DNA of 64,000 nucleotides, from NCBI RefSeq assembly GCF_014202475.1, contig NZ_JACHGV010000015.1, forward strand, positions 62,001 to 126,000, given 5' to 3'. The DNA is from Streptomyces paradoxus (lineage in GTDB: Bacteria; Actinomycetota; Actinomycetes; Streptomycetales; Streptomycetaceae). Within the stretch, counting starts at the first letter, position 1; every line of letters starts with the position of its first letter. Position numbers and translations under genes: made by a program. Shown here one piece after another: positions 1-8,039 of this stretch. The notes under the pieces are model-generated. The model had not been told where the DNA came from. It worked only from the letters and a program-made list of their open reading frames with translations, and ran no database searches.

Positions 1-1041
1 AAGACGATGGTGTACCAGCACGACAAGAACGCAGCCGCGCACGGTCTGATCCTCGGGGTGTCCCGCTCCGGGAAAACACAGTTCTTCGCGATCAACATGG
101 CCGCCCAGTCCCTGGACGGCCAGGTGGTGTGGCTGTCCACCGTCCGCAAGGACGAGAAGACCACCGTCCTCGGCCGGTACATCGACAGGCAGGGCTCGAA
201 CGCGCTGTGGATGGCGCGGCAGCTGCGCGCGGCGAAGGCGCTGTGTGAGATCAGGGCAGAGATGCCCTGGCCGCACGACGGCCAGCCGCACGACTACAAG
301 CCCGGCGATACGCGCTGCCCCTACCGGCAGCTGAACGTGTACGCGGATGAGTTCATGACCGCGGCGCAGGACGGGGACTTCGGCGAGTTCATCCAGAAGG
401 ACGGCGACGACCTCACGGTCACCGGGCTGAAGTACGGCATCGGCTTCAACCCCGCCGGCCAGTCGCCGTTCGCACACAACGGGTTCTCCACGGAGATGAA
501 GGACAACCTGCGGCAGAACTCAAGGCCGATCATCTTCAACATGGGCTCGCCCGGCGCCACCCGCAAGGCGGCGGAGGGCACCATGGAGAACGCCTACGAC
601 GTGCCCACCATCCCGGCCCGCTACTCCCGCCAGGAGGGCTCCGCGATCGAGCGGGCCATGAAGGGCGAGGCTGACCCGGAGAACGGCGTCTCCACGGGCG
701 GCGTCGCGGTCATCGTCCTCGACAACGGCCGCGCCGTGCTCATGCGGTCGCTGTACGCGGACTTCGACACCGACCTGTCCAACCTGTTCCCCGACGAGGT
801 CAACCGGCTCACCGCCTACGAGATCGCGGAGTTGGAGAAGCGCGGCCTGTGGTTCGACTGGAACGAGCCCGTACGGCCCGGCGAGTTCTGGCCCGAGCCC
901 GACGAGGACGACGAGGGCGAGGGCCACTCCAGCCGGCGCGGCGGCGGAGGCGGGCGCGGCTCCAAGGGCGGCGGCCGCTCCGAGCAGGTCGCCTCGCCCC
1001 GCCAGGCGTTGGAAGCCATCAAGAACCTCACCGACGCCTGA
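1..1041 (+). CDS. FtsK/SpoIIIE-type DNA translocase, TraB-like (5' partial)
   Basis: The frame is open to the left edge, so the N-terminus, probably with membrane segments, lies outside the window; the first in-frame ATG is at 7. A Walker A motif (GVSRSGKT) is at about residues 17-24 after that ATG, and a Walker B-like VYADEF near residue 115. The last 60 residues are a Gly/Arg/Ser-rich disordered tail. In Streptomyces, TraB/FtsK-type motors at the head of spd gene clusters move double-stranded plasmid DNA between hyphae, and the membrane-protein genes that follow support that reading. It could instead be a chromosomal-type FtsK paralogue, but the position favours a transfer protein. Confidence 0.78.
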   Translation, partial: KTMVYQHDKNAAAHGLILGVSRSGKTQFFAINMAAQSLDGQVVWLSTVRKDEKTTVLGRYIDRQGSNALWMARQLRAAKALCEIRAEMPWPHDGQPHDYKPGDTRCPYRQLNVYADEFMTAAQDGDFGEFIQKDGDDLTVTGLKYGIGFNPAGQSPFAHNGFSTEMKDNLRQNSRPIIFNMGSPGATRKAAEGTMENAYDVPTIPARYSRQEGSAIERAMKGEADPENGVSTGGVAVIVLDNGRAVLMRSLYADFDTDLSNLFPDEVNRLTAYEIAELEKRGLWFDWNEPVRPGEFWPEPDEDDEGEGHSSRRGGGGGRGSKGGGRSEQVASPRQALEAIKNLTDA

Positions 1042-1060
1042 TCACACCCCATCCATCCCC

Positions 1061-1091
1061 GGGGCCGGCCCTCCCGAGCGCGGCCGGCCCC
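1061..1091. terminator. Intercistronic GC hairpin
   Basis: A perfect 10-bp inverted repeat (GGGGCCGGCC at 1061-1070, complement at 1082-1091) with an 11-nt loop lies between the TraB-like gene and the next small gene. It has no T-tract, which is usual for Streptomyces terminator or attenuator hairpins. Confidence 0.5.
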
Positions 1092-1122
1092 ACCCGATCC
1101 CTCGTGAAGGAGCACCACCGCC

Positions 1123-1311
1123 GTGGCTCTCTCCATTTCGGCCGCCGTGCTGCTGGGCATCATCGTCGTCGTCCTGGTCAAGGGCGGATACGTCCGCGTC
1201 GGCTCGGCACTGGCCTGCACGCTGTTCGGCTTTACCCTCGCTGCTACCGGCTTGTCCCCGGCCATCAACAGCGGCCTCGCCTCGCTTTCCGGACTGATCT
1301 CCAGCTTCTAA
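1123..1311 (+). CDS. Small two-helix membrane protein, Spd-like
   Basis: A 62-residue protein with a GTG start preceded by GAAGGAG at 1106-1112. It is almost entirely two hydrophobic helices (about residues 3-20 and 27-45) joined by a short basic loop. Small membrane proteins of this type follow traB in Streptomyces plasmids (spd genes, involved in intramycelial spreading and pock size). No catalytic motif is present. Assignment to the Spd group rests on size, topology and position. Confidence 0.65.
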   Translation: MALSISAAVLLGIIVVVLVKGGYVRVGSALACTLFGFTLAATGLSPAINSGLASLSGLISSF

Positions 1312-1473
1312 CTACGCCTCGGTCCACGGCGGGTCGGGGGTGTAGTTGAGCCCGTCGCAGAAGCGGCAGTCCCACTCCGAGGGCACCTCCCACTTGTCGA
1401 CCCAGAAGCCGACCTGCTTGCCCACGAAGAAGTTGTCCCCGCCGCACCACCCGCACTCGAAGACGAACTCCAC
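1312..1473 (-). CDS. 53-aa antisense zinc-ribbon-like protein
   Basis: A short open frame on the opposite strand to its neighbours, ending one base after the upstream gene's stop codon. It starts with GTG at 1473 behind a strong GGGGGAGGGG ribosome site. The product has two CxxC pairs (CGWC at residues 7-10, CRFC at 36-39) separated by an aromatic segment, the pattern of a small zinc ribbon. Low-complexity shadow frames rarely give paired CxxC motifs plus a good ribosome site, so I think it is real. Its function is unknown; zinc-binding DNA- or protein-interaction modules are the nearest analogy. Confidence 0.6.
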   Translation of the reverse strand: MEFVFECGWCGGDNFFVGKQVGFWVDKWEVPSEWDCRFCDGLNYTPDPPWTEA

Positions 1474-1561
1474 CAGATCCCCTCCCCCGCGCCTGTTGGA
1501 TCGAGGATGCCCCCGGCGCAGGTGCGGTGACTACCCACCCGCCAGCCCCAACTCACCTGCT

Positions 1562-1619
1562 GCGCAACGGCGCAGCGCGCCGCCGGACACGACTCCGGCG
1601 ACGCCCTTCGCCGTTGCGC
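1562..1619. other. Nested inverted repeat
   Basis: An outer 11-bp perfect inverted repeat (1562-1572 with 1609-1619, GCGCAACGGCG and its complement) encloses an inner 7-bp stem (1581-1587 with 1594-1600). It lies in the roughly 220-bp gap before the next spd-type gene. It could be a terminator for the small gene upstream or a DNA-level recognition structure. No gene is visible in the gap. Confidence 0.45.
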
Positions 1620-1696
1620 CCGGCCCCTCCCCCACGCGCCCTCCCGGTCACCACGGCCATGAGGGCGCTCCCCTTCCCGCGTGATCGGAGGACCCC

Positions 1697-2191
1697 ATGG
1701 ACCCCCTGCACAACACTCAGTCCGGCATGCCCGCATCCGAGGCCGCGGCCGAAGCCCGCCGCCTGATTGACGACTGGGCGAGCAAGCCCGTACGCCACCA
1801 CCCCACCTCGTTCCGCGATCACACCGAGCCGCCCGTCTACGGCGATGCCCCGCCCGTGCCGCAGCCCGACCACCGGATCGTCCCTGCCTGGGCGGCCGGT
1901 ATCGCCGTTGCCTCCATCGGCGTGGGCGCCGGAGTCACCGGCATCGGCTGCGGCGCCTGGCTCGTGCTCCAGGGCCTGGCCTCCGTCACGTTGAACAGCG
2001 TCCTGATGGTCACCCTGCCGTTCGCTGGCCTGGCCATGGCCGCCACCGCCATCGGCGGCGCGATCAGCAAGGCCCGCGCGCCCGTCACCAAGACGGTCTA
2101 CGAGGGTCCGGTCACCCACCACACCGAGATCCACAACAACAGCACCACCCGCGGGGCGTTCTTCGCCCGCACCCGCAACGAGATCCGCTGA
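1697..2191 (+). CDS. SpdB-like membrane protein
   Basis: A 164-residue protein with ATG start and GGAGG at 1688-1692. A soluble N-terminal region of about 60 residues is followed by two Ala/Gly-rich transmembrane helices (about 66-90 and 100-125) and a polar C-terminal tail with a TEIHNNS segment. The architecture and the position downstream of a TraB-like gene match the plasmid spread (Spd) membrane proteins of Streptomyces, which are thought to assemble with TraB at septal cross-walls. I recognise no enzymatic motif. Confidence 0.65.
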   Translation: MDPLHNTQSGMPASEAAAEARRLIDDWASKPVRHHPTSFRDHTEPPVYGDAPPVPQPDHRIVPAWAAGIAVASIGVGAGVTGIGCGAWLVLQGLASVTLNSVLMVTLPFAGLAMAATAIGGAISKARAPVTKTVYEGPVTHHTEIHNNSTTRGAFFARTRNEIR

Positions 2192-2251
2192 TCGGCTCCG
2201 GCCAGCCCACCACCGCTCACCAACCACCTCCGCCGAAGGAGCAGCTACGCC

Positions 2252-3040
2252 ATGCCCAGCAACGACAAGCCGGTCAACGGCCTGGAGAACCCGTTCATCT
2301 TCGACCTGCTCAACCAGACGCCCCCGCCGCCGGTCCTCGAGCTGGCGGGCAAGCACAGCACCAGGCGACTCGCTCAACTGCGCGCACGGAAGGAGTCCTG
2401 GCAGGAGGGTGGCTTCCTCTACCAGCGGTGGGAAGAGGTCTCCCAGGCCCGGCACGCCAGCTGGCACGAGGTCGCCAACTGGATCAAGGCGGCCGCACTG
2501 TTCGGCGGACTCAGCCTCATCATCATGATGCTGGACGCCGCCGGCGGCATCGCCTCCGCCGCGCTCAAGGGCCTGTCCGACGTCCCGGCCACCAGTGCCG
2601 CCGGTGACGGCAGCGGACTGTGGGGAACGGTCGACCAGCCCGTCCGGCTCTTCCTCGCCAACCAGGCCGCGCACCTGGCCGTCGCCCCGGCCGCCCTGTA
2701 CGCGTTCTGGCAGCTAACCGGGCTGCTCGGTCTGGTCGGCGGGTTCTTCGGCAACGCCGGCGCCCGCATCGCCTGGCTGCTGTTCGGCATCGGAAGCCTC
2801 GCCGTGATCTGGTCCGCCGCCCCGGCCGGAGGCCGCGCCGCCGCCACCGGGCTCGCCGCCCTCATGTGGGCACTGGCCAGCATCTTCGCCCTGCGCGGCC
2901 TGACGCTCCGGCCCGTCGTGCACAACCACCCGCCGCAGTACCAGTTCAACCCCGCGCTCCACCTCCACGCCAGCATCCCCGCCCCCAGCCCAGCGGGCGA
3001 CGACCTCGGTCCCGACAACATCCACCCGCTCCAGCGCTGA
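2252..3040 (+). CDS. Multi-pass membrane protein, spd cluster
   Basis: A 262-residue protein starting with ATG after GAAGGAG. The N-terminal 85 residues are charged and probably cytoplasmic. Hydrophobic segments follow at about 86-108, 140-165, 170-190 and 195-215, and the tail is Pro/His-rich and hydrophilic. It is collinear with two other Spd-like genes and most likely belongs to the same plasmid-spreading membrane complex. Sequence alone does not identify a specific partner. Confidence 0.6.
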   Translation: MPSNDKPVNGLENPFIFDLLNQTPPPPVLELAGKHSTRRLAQLRARKESWQEGGFLYQRWEEVSQARHASWHEVANWIKAAALFGGLSLIIMMLDAAGGIASAALKGLSDVPATSAAGDGSGLWGTVDQPVRLFLANQAAHLAVAPAALYAFWQLTGLLGLVGGFFGNAGARIAWLLFGIGSLAVIWSAAPAGGRAAATGLAALMWALASIFALRGLTLRPVVHNHPPQYQFNPALHLHASIPAPSPAGDDLGPDNIHPLQR

Positions 3041-3116
3041 CCTGACGCTCTGCCTGGCCCTCGCCCACCCCGCTCCGGGATCGGCGAGGACCGGACAGGC
3101 CGCCCGGCCGCACGTG

Positions 3117-3153
3117 GCGCCCCGCCGACACCAGCACGACGTCGGCGGGGCGC
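3117..3153. terminator. Intercistronic GC hairpin, 13-bp stem
   Basis: A perfect 13-bp inverted repeat (GCGCCCCGCCGAC at 3117-3129, complement at 3141-3153) with an 11-nt loop sits directly behind the spd membrane gene. It is a probable transcription terminator or RNA-processing structure. Confidence 0.6.
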
Positions 3154-3185
3154 AGCGCTGTCCACAGACCACTGGAGGAACGCTC

Positions 3186-3293
3186 GTGCCCGTGCCCCGC
3201 CTGCGCCGCCGGATCGGCCGGCCCCGCCCGCAGCGTCCCGGCCCCTGCTACCCGCACCGCCCCGACCGGCTGCCCGGCGCCTGGAGCAGGTGA
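3186..3293 (+). CDS. 35-aa basic proline-rich peptide
   Basis: A short frame with GTG start and GGAGG about 7 nt upstream. Its TGA overlaps the ATG of the following RRQRL gene (TGATG), a layout typical of translational coupling. The product is Arg/Pro-rich with one Cys. It may be a genuine tiny protein or a leader that couples ribosomes to the next gene. It is too short for family assignment. Confidence 0.45.
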   Translation: MPVPRLRRRIGRPRPQRPGPCYPHRPDRLPGAWSR

Positions 3294-3646
3294 TGACGCG
3301 CCCCCGGAAGAGGCGCCGCCGCGAGGTGAAGCGGGTGCCGCGCAGCGCCGGGACCTTGCCGGAGTACGACCGCAACGCCGCTCCCGAGGGCCTGGTCACG
3401 CGCAGGCAGTTAAGGGCGCTGAACCTCAGCCCTGGCGGGCACGGGCCAGTGGCGGTGCTGCGCTGCACGGCGTGTTCGTACCGGCCCGACCAGGCGTGCA
3501 TCCATCCCACCCGGGCCTGGCTCTACAGCGTGGAACTCGCCCGGCCGAAGCGGACACCGACGCTCGCGCAGGAAGAGGCGCTGGACCGGGCGATGGCCGC
3601 GAGGTCCACGTGCCCCCAGTGCCGCCGGAGGTACTACTCCTGCCTC
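3293..3646 (+). pseudogene. RRQRL-motif zinc-binding protein, N-terminal part
   Basis: The product contains a TRRQLRALNLSPGG segment (about residues 36-50), a basic VELARPKRTPTLAQEEALDRAMAAR-type helix region and a CPQC pair, the order seen in the RRQRL-motif zinc-binding proteins common on Streptomyces plasmids. Near 3646 the sequence stops looking like that family, and a different frame carries integrase remnants. A matching second zinc half (CDPC) lies 1.65 kb downstream at 5299-5415. I infer one gene split by an insertion. As it stands the frame reads on to 3841 with an unrelated tail. Confidence 0.6.
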
Positions 3647-3647
3647 C

Positions 3648-3986
3648 AGGCTGCTGCCGCCCGAAGTCGCTCAGCTGGTCCGCGCACTGCGCGACCAGCG
3701 CCAGAAACGCTGGCAGCTCGACCAGACGGCCAGCACAACACCATGGCTGTTCCCCGGGCAGGAGCCCGCCCGCGCTCTCGGAGCCACCTACCTCTACTTG
3801 AAGCTCCGTCGACACGGCATCGCACCCCTCGCCAGCCGTAACAGTGCTCGTCTCGCGCTTGCCACCGATCTACCAGCATCTGTCCTCGCCGACTTCACCG
3901 GCACCAGCATCAGCAACTCCACCCGCTGGACCGGATACGCCAAGCGGGACTGGCTCGACTACATCGCCAGCCGCGTAGACCCCTGA
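3648..3986 (+). pseudogene. Site-specific recombinase remnant, C-terminal part
   Basis: In this frame about 110 residues read LLPPEVAQLVRALRDQRQ, then PWLFPGQ and a final ASVLADFTGTSISNSTRWTGYA segment. This is the layout of the C-terminal part of actinobacterial XerC-like integrase relatives. No start codon or N-terminal catalytic Arg is present, and the frame opens directly at the break in the RRQRL gene. The catalytic Tyr position is not convincing. It is a truncated, probably inactive fragment and the likely scar of the element that brought in the neighbouring kinase gene. Confidence 0.6.
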
Positions 3987-3993
3987 AGCCTGC

Positions 3994-5079
3994 TCAGCTG
4001 GGACCTGACCTGTCCGCTTCGAGGACCCGGTGAAGCGTCTTCAAGGGGTACGGGCTCTCCCTGCTCTCCTCCTGGATCTTGAGGTAGAAGTCCGTCAGCA
4101 CTGCGGCGAGCGGGGCATGACGGGAGAGGATCGCCCTGGCCTTCGGTGATCCGCCCGGTGGTTCCTTCCCACCGGCACATGCGTGAATGAGTGCCACGCG
4201 TTCGTTCCGCTCGTATCCGTAGAGAGCAGTGATCAACCAGTTCACCAGCCAGCTGACCGTGTAGCAGCGATCGTAGGTCCGGTGCAGTTCGTAGAACCGT
4301 GTCTCGGACGGTGTCAGATCGAATCGGGAGGAGAGGGCGAGGCCGTAGTCCGTGAAGTAGAGGCGTCGGCCGTCGGTCAGGATGTTCTGAAAATGGGCGT
4401 CGAAGTGCAGCAGTCCGCGAGCGTTCATGAAGGACGTGCCAGCTTCCAGTGAGCGCTCCACCAGGGAGAGAGCCCGGTCGGCAGATTCTTCACCCGCCTG
4501 CACCTGCTCGGTGAGCCAATCGTGGAGCGTCTGAGGGATGTACTCCAAAAACAGCACGAGGCTCGCAGAGGACTGCTGAAGGGCCTCGATACGACGGCGT
4601 ACCTCGGGTCGACCTCCCCAATAGGCCACAGCCCGCTCCACGTCCGCGAGTTCTTCAGGAAGAGCGGTCGTGTCCGGCAGCACGCGCCAGTGGTACATCA
4701 CCGGGAACCCCTGGTACTGCCCTCCGAGCACCCAGTTCGTCGTCATGGTGTGAACCGCGAGCTCCCGCCACGCACCGAAACTAGGCCCACCGACACCGTA
4801 TTGGCAGTACGTAGGCAGCCCGAACAGGTTGGCTGTGGACCGTACGTGCTCCGGCAACCGCTCCATGTCCGTGAGCGGCACCCGTTTCACGAAGACCGGC
4901 TTTCCGTCGATCTCCATCAGCGCGGACTTGCCGCCGATACCGGAGCCGAGCGGCACGGCGGCGTCCACAAGCTCGGCCAGCCGGTAATCACTTCGCAGGG
5001 CGAGTGAGGTGGAAACAGTGCTGTAGGCAGCCAAGCGTGCCTCTTCCGACATATCGGGATGCTCGACTGCTACCTGCAT
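3994..5079 (-). CDS. Protein-kinase-fold phosphotransferase
   Basis: A 361-residue protein with kinase-fold landmarks: a glycine-rich loop PLGSGIGGKSAL (about 43-54), a VFVKRV lysine (K65), the catalytic loop HFDAHFQN (225-232, the HxDxxxxN pattern) and TDYG (243-246) in place of DFG. The length fits a single kinase domain with a C-terminal helical extension and no transmembrane segment. Substrate cannot be read from the sequence: small-molecule phosphotransferase and Ser/Thr kinase are both possible. It faces against the surrounding operon and lies inside the interval that interrupts the RRQRL gene, so horizontal acquisition is likely. Confidence 0.75.
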   Translation of the reverse strand: MQVAVEHPDMSEEARLAAYSTVSTSLALRSDYRLAELVDAAVPLGSGIGGKSALMEIDGKPVFVKRVPLTDMERLPEHVRSTANLFGLPTYCQYGVGGPSFGAWRELAVHTMTTNWVLGGQYQGFPVMYHWRVLPDTTALPEELADVERAVAYWGGRPEVRRRIEALQQSSASLVLFLEYIPQTLHDWLTEQVQAGEESADRALSLVERSLEAGTSFMNARGLLHFDAHFQNILTDGRRLYFTDYGLALSSRFDLTPSETRFYELHRTYDRCYTVSWLVNWLITALYGYERNERVALIHACAGGKEPPGGSPKARAILSRHAPLAAVLTDFYLKIQEESRESPYPLKTLHRVLEADRSGPS

Positions 5080-5298
5080 CGAAACGCCGACCTCGTTTCC
5101 ACCATGTCCGCGAGTGTTTCACCAACTGCTGTCTCTGCACTGTAGGTGCAGGTCGATATGGAGATCAGCGGAATCGGCGGACGGCGCCAGCTGCCACGGT
5201 TCAGCGCCCGCACTCGCGTGCCGCCCCCTAGTAGGCACAGCCTCGAACTCGCCAGCAAGGCGGTCGCTAGGAATACGGCAGCTGCAAAACAAGTGCTC

Positions 5299-5415
5299 TG
5301 CGCCAGTACCGCTGCGCACCCAGGGCGTCTGCGACCCCTGCGACAAGGGCTACGAACCCAGCCCCGACACCTACATGGCGTCCACGGCCCGGTCGTCCAC
5401 CGGCTGGCCGCATAG
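5299..5415 (+). pseudogene. RRQRL-motif zinc protein, C-terminal part
   Basis: A startless stretch encodes VPLRTQGVCDPCDKGYEP, a second zinc knuckle of the kind that should follow the CPQC half at 3293-3646. After about 5370 the likely natural ending (HRLAA then TAG at 5413-5415) is in a neighbouring frame, so the fragment also carries a frameshift. A hairpin at 5423-5453 follows immediately, as after the intact genes of this operon. The preceding 5080-5298 holds no convincing gene. Confidence 0.45.
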
Positions 5416-5422
5416 CGCGGGC

Positions 5423-5453
5423 CCCCGTCCCAGCCACACAGGCCGGGACGGGG
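5423..5453. terminator. Intercistronic GC hairpin
   Basis: A perfect 9-bp inverted repeat (CCCCGTCCC at 5423-5431, complement at 5445-5453) lies just behind the RRQRL C-terminal remnant and before the next gene. Confidence 0.45.
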
Positions 5454-5532
5454 CCGCACCCGGGCGGCCGCAGCACCGGCAAGAGGCCGGCCGCCCGCTC
5501 CCTCACCCCTTCGAGATCAGGAGGCCTCCAGC

Positions 5533-6045
5533 ATGCATGCTCACCGTCCCGCCGTCTTCGCCGCCCTGCTCGGACTGACCCGCGCCGCCAGCGCCGTCGG
5601 AGATTTTTGGGTCCAGTCGGATTTCTGTGCTCGCGTGAAGGGCGCCTCCGACGACCACCCGGTCACGTACCAGGACCCGGTCACCGAGGAGAAGACGACC
5701 CACGGCACGGCCGACGGCCGCAAGGCGTGCCTTCAGCACTGCCTGTCCTACACGGCCACGCAGGCGATCGTCGCCGGGGCCGGCGCCCGCGCGCTCGGCA
5801 TCCGGGTCCACCCGGCCGCCGCCGCGGCCGCGCTCGCCATCTCCTGCGGCACCCACTACGCCGCGGACCGACGCGTCCCGGGCAAAGGCCTGCTGGAGAA
5901 GATCGCCACCAAGACCGGCAAGGGCAACTTCTACAGGCTCGCCGACTTCGGCATGAACGGCGCCTTCCACCTCGACTCCGCCTGGCATCACGGCTGGGAA
6001 ACGGTCGCGGCCGTGGTCGCCACCACCAAGGCGACCACCCGGTGA
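5533..6045 (+). CDS. DUF3307-like membrane-associated protein
   Basis: A 170-residue protein starting at ATG behind AGGAGG (5519-5524). It shows the family pattern of an early VGDFWVQSDFCARVKG segment, a central hydrophobic stretch with a conserved THYAADR motif (about 115-121), and a late LDSAWHHGWE motif near 152-161. The His/Asp-rich motifs in membrane-proximal positions suggest metal binding or structural roles; the biochemical function is unknown. Its stop overlaps the next gene (GTGA). A truncated relative lies at 54872. Confidence 0.6.
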   Translation: MHAHRPAVFAALLGLTRAASAVGDFWVQSDFCARVKGASDDHPVTYQDPVTEEKTTHGTADGRKACLQHCLSYTATQAIVAGAGARALGIRVHPAAAAAALAISCGTHYAADRRVPGKGLLEKIATKTGKGNFYRLADFGMNGAFHLDSAWHHGWETVAAVVATTKATTR

Positions 6046-6392
6046 CCGGCCGCACCCGTACCCGCCTGAACCGGGTGCGCGCCTCGGTCGGCATCGCCCA
6101 GCTCGCCCTCCAGCAGATCGAGGACGACCTGAACGCCGACGACGTCGACGCCGGGGAACTCGCCGCGATCCTGCGCGAGCTCCAGGAGGACATCGACGTC
6201 CCCGGCGGCCTCTTCCCGATGCTCGCGCAGCTGGTCACCGCCGCCGCCCGCCGGGCGGAACAGATCGAGCCCGACCGCGACGGCGACGCCTCCTGCCCCC
6301 TGCACGAGGCCGCCGCCCTGCTCACCGACAACGCCGGGCAGCGCCTGAACTGGGCTGCCCGCTCCCTTCACCCACAAGGAGACGACGTATGA
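6042..6392 (+). CDS. Small acidic helical protein of unknown function
   Basis: A 116-residue protein whose GTG start overlaps the stop of the preceding gene and whose own stop overlaps the next ATG (ATGA), so it sits in a tightly coupled trio. It is predicted mostly helical and acidic, with repeated Leu/Ala heptad-like patterns (ALQQIEDDLNADDV, LAAILRELQEDI). I recognise no family. Strong third-position GC bias and the overlaps on both sides support it as real. Confidence 0.6.
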   Translation: MTGRTRTRLNRVRASVGIAQLALQQIEDDLNADDVDAGELAAILRELQEDIDVPGGLFPMLAQLVTAAARRAEQIEPDRDGDASCPLHEAAALLTDNAGQRLNWAARSLHPQGDDV

Positions 6393-7336
6393 CCTCGGTG
6401 CTGTACCCGGACCTGCCCGAGAACGGGCTGATCGTGCTGATCGGAGCCTCCGGAGCGGGCAAGTCCACGCTCGCCCGCACCTGGCCGGCCTCCCAGGTCC
6501 TCTCGCTCGATGCTCTGCGCGGCGTCGTCGGTGACGACCCGGGCCGGCAGGACGCGACCGACGACGCCGCCGACGTCCTCAAGCTGATCCTGGAGCGCCG
6601 GATGGCCAGGAAGCTCAACACGGTGATCGACGCGACCAATTGCGAGCAGCACATCAGGGTGGAGCTGGTGATGGCCGCCAAGCGGCACGGCATGCCGACA
6701 GTCGCGGTCGTCGTCGCCACGCCGCTGTCGGTGTGTCTGGAGCGGCAGGGCCCGCGCCCGGACAACCGGCGCGTGCCCGAGGACGTCGTCCGTGCCCAGC
6801 ACCAGGCTATGACGTACTCGCACCAGCGGCTGGCCGCCGAAGGGTTCAACACCATCGTCTTCGCCGATAACCTCCACCGGCTGGAGCCGTTCCTGAAGCG
6901 GCTCTCGCAGGCCAGGGAGGCCGACCTCGGGCGCGACGGCAGCGAGGGCTTGGGCGACCTGCTCCTGGTCCGCCGCTTCTTCGGCCCGAAGACCCTGCCG
7001 CTGTGGCAGTGGCGGCCGGACTCGGACCTGGTCACCGGCCGGGACCGCATTGCGGAGATCCACCTCGGGGAGCAGCACCTCACTCTGGCGTTCCGCGACG
7101 ACGTCGACGGCGAGGGCGACTTCGGCTTCGACGTCCTGCTGCCCTGCCCCTTCGACCCGGAGTGCGCCGGCCAGGCGTGGGCGCCGGTCTACTCGGTTAC
7201 CGACCTGCACAAGGCGCTGACCGGCGCCATGGACAACGACCCGGACATCATCTGCACCGCCCACGGTGACGGCGTCGACGACGACCCCGCGGGCCGCGCG
7301 GACCTGGAAGCGCAGTACGCCAACGCGGTCGCATAA
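6389..7336 (+). CDS. P-loop polynucleotide-kinase-like AAA protein
   Basis: A 315-residue protein with N-terminal Walker A GASGAGKST (about 19-27), then VIDATN (Walker B-like region, near 79-84) and an Arg-rich lid (RRVPEDVVRAQ). This order is typical of the AAA_33/polynucleotide kinase fold of ATP-dependent RNA/DNA 5'-kinases. The C-terminal 130 residues form an extra uncharacterised domain. The start overlaps the upstream stop. A role in nucleic-acid end repair or small-molecule phosphorylation is possible; the sequence does not decide. Confidence 0.7.
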   Translation: MTSVLYPDLPENGLIVLIGASGAGKSTLARTWPASQVLSLDALRGVVGDDPGRQDATDDAADVLKLILERRMARKLNTVIDATNCEQHIRVELVMAAKRHGMPTVAVVVATPLSVCLERQGPRPDNRRVPEDVVRAQHQAMTYSHQRLAAEGFNTIVFADNLHRLEPFLKRLSQAREADLGRDGSEGLGDLLLVRRFFGPKTLPLWQWRPDSDLVTGRDRIAEIHLGEQHLTLAFRDDVDGEGDFGFDVLLPCPFDPECAGQAWAPVYSVTDLHKALTGAMDNDPDIICTAHGDGVDDDPAGRADLEAQYANAVA

Positions 7337-7535
7337 GCCGCGCGGCCGAACGGGCCCGCACCCGCACCCGCTCACCCCGGCCGACCTCCCGGCCGGGGAT
7401 GAGTGGTGGCGCGGTTGTCCGCAGTGTCACCTCCCGATCCAAGGCGGGGGCGCCGGCCTCGCCGCGCACCGCCGCACCGCCCACACCAGCGCCGGTGACC
7501 CCCGGCGCCCGATCACGATCCACCTGGAGTTCTGA
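7266..7535 (+). CDS. C2H2-like zinc-finger small protein
   Basis: The conserved part (PAGDEWWRGCPQCHLPI followed by LAAHRRTAH) gives a CxxC...HxxxxxH zinc-finger pattern near the middle of an 89-residue frame. The GTG at 7266 is the first in-frame start and overlaps the kinase gene by 71 nt; no better start lies after 7336, so the exact N-terminus is uncertain. It is a probable small DNA- or protein-binding zinc protein of the kind found in Streptomyces plasmid operons. Confidence 0.5.
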   Translation: MTASTTTPRAARTWKRSTPTRSHKPRGRTGPHPHPLTPADLPAGDEWWRGCPQCHLPIQGGGAGLAAHRRTAHTSAGDPRRPITIHLEF

Positions 7536-7567
7536 CCCACCCTCACCGGCGTGACGGACGCTCCGTG

Positions 7568-7601
7568 CCGCCCCGACCCCGTTCGACGGAGGCCGGGGCG
7601 G
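7568..7601. terminator. Intercistronic GC hairpin
   Basis: An 8-bp perfect inverted repeat (CCGCCCCG at 7568-7575, complement at 7594-7601) in the gap between two small genes. It is a weak terminator or attenuator candidate. Confidence 0.35.
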
Positions 7602-7646
7602 TCGCGGTGGTCCCTCAACACCGAGCACAGAGAGGAGCTGGACGTC

Positions 7647-7949
7647 ATGCACCTGCGTATCTACGAGGTTGACGTCCCGATACACGACACCACCAACCCC
7701 GACCGGCACGGCGTGCACGTCTTCACCGGCGTCGCCGACTCCCCGGCCGCAGCCCTGCGCCGCGCGCACGAGGTGTACGACGCCGCGCTCGCCGCGCACA
7801 CGGCCGGACACGAGATCCCCGGCAAGCAGCCGGACAGCTGGGGAGCGCGCGGGCTTCGGCTCGGCTGGCAGATGGAATGGCCCGCCGCGAGGTCCGGCCC
7901 TTGGCACAACCCCGTCAGCTGGACCACCCGCAGCGACTTCGCGCTGTAG
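7647..7949 (+). CDS. 100-aa hypothetical protein
   Basis: ATG start with GAGGAG at 7633-7638. The product opens with a beta-strand-like HLRIYEVDVPIHD, followed by an Ala-rich helix (SPAAALRRAHEVYDAALAAH) and a Trp-rich C-terminal half (GWQMEWPAARSGPWHN). There is no signal peptide or membrane helix. I recognise no family. Codon bias and the ribosome site support it as a gene. Confidence 0.55.
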   Translation: MHLRIYEVDVPIHDTTNPDRHGVHVFTGVADSPAAALRRAHEVYDAALAAHTAGHEIPGKQPDSWGARGLRLGWQMEWPAARSGPWHNPVSWTTRSDFAL

Positions 7950-7955
7950 CTCCGC

Positions 7956-8000
7956 CCCGGGACAGCCGCACTTGCTTGGCGGCTAGACGACTGTCCCGGG
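7956..8000. terminator. Intercistronic hairpin
   Basis: A perfect 10-bp inverted repeat (CCCGGGACAG at 7956-7965, complement at 7991-8000) with a 25-nt loop, placed between the 100-aa gene and the GGDEF-like gene. Confidence 0.45.
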
Positions 8001-8039
8001 CCCATCCATCCCGCACGAAACGAGACGGAGAACCCAAGT

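Noticed and set aside
3640..5300. Terminal inverted repeats for the kinase insertion
   Set aside because: The two ends show no convincing inverted or direct repeat, so I call it an insertion interval but not a defined element.
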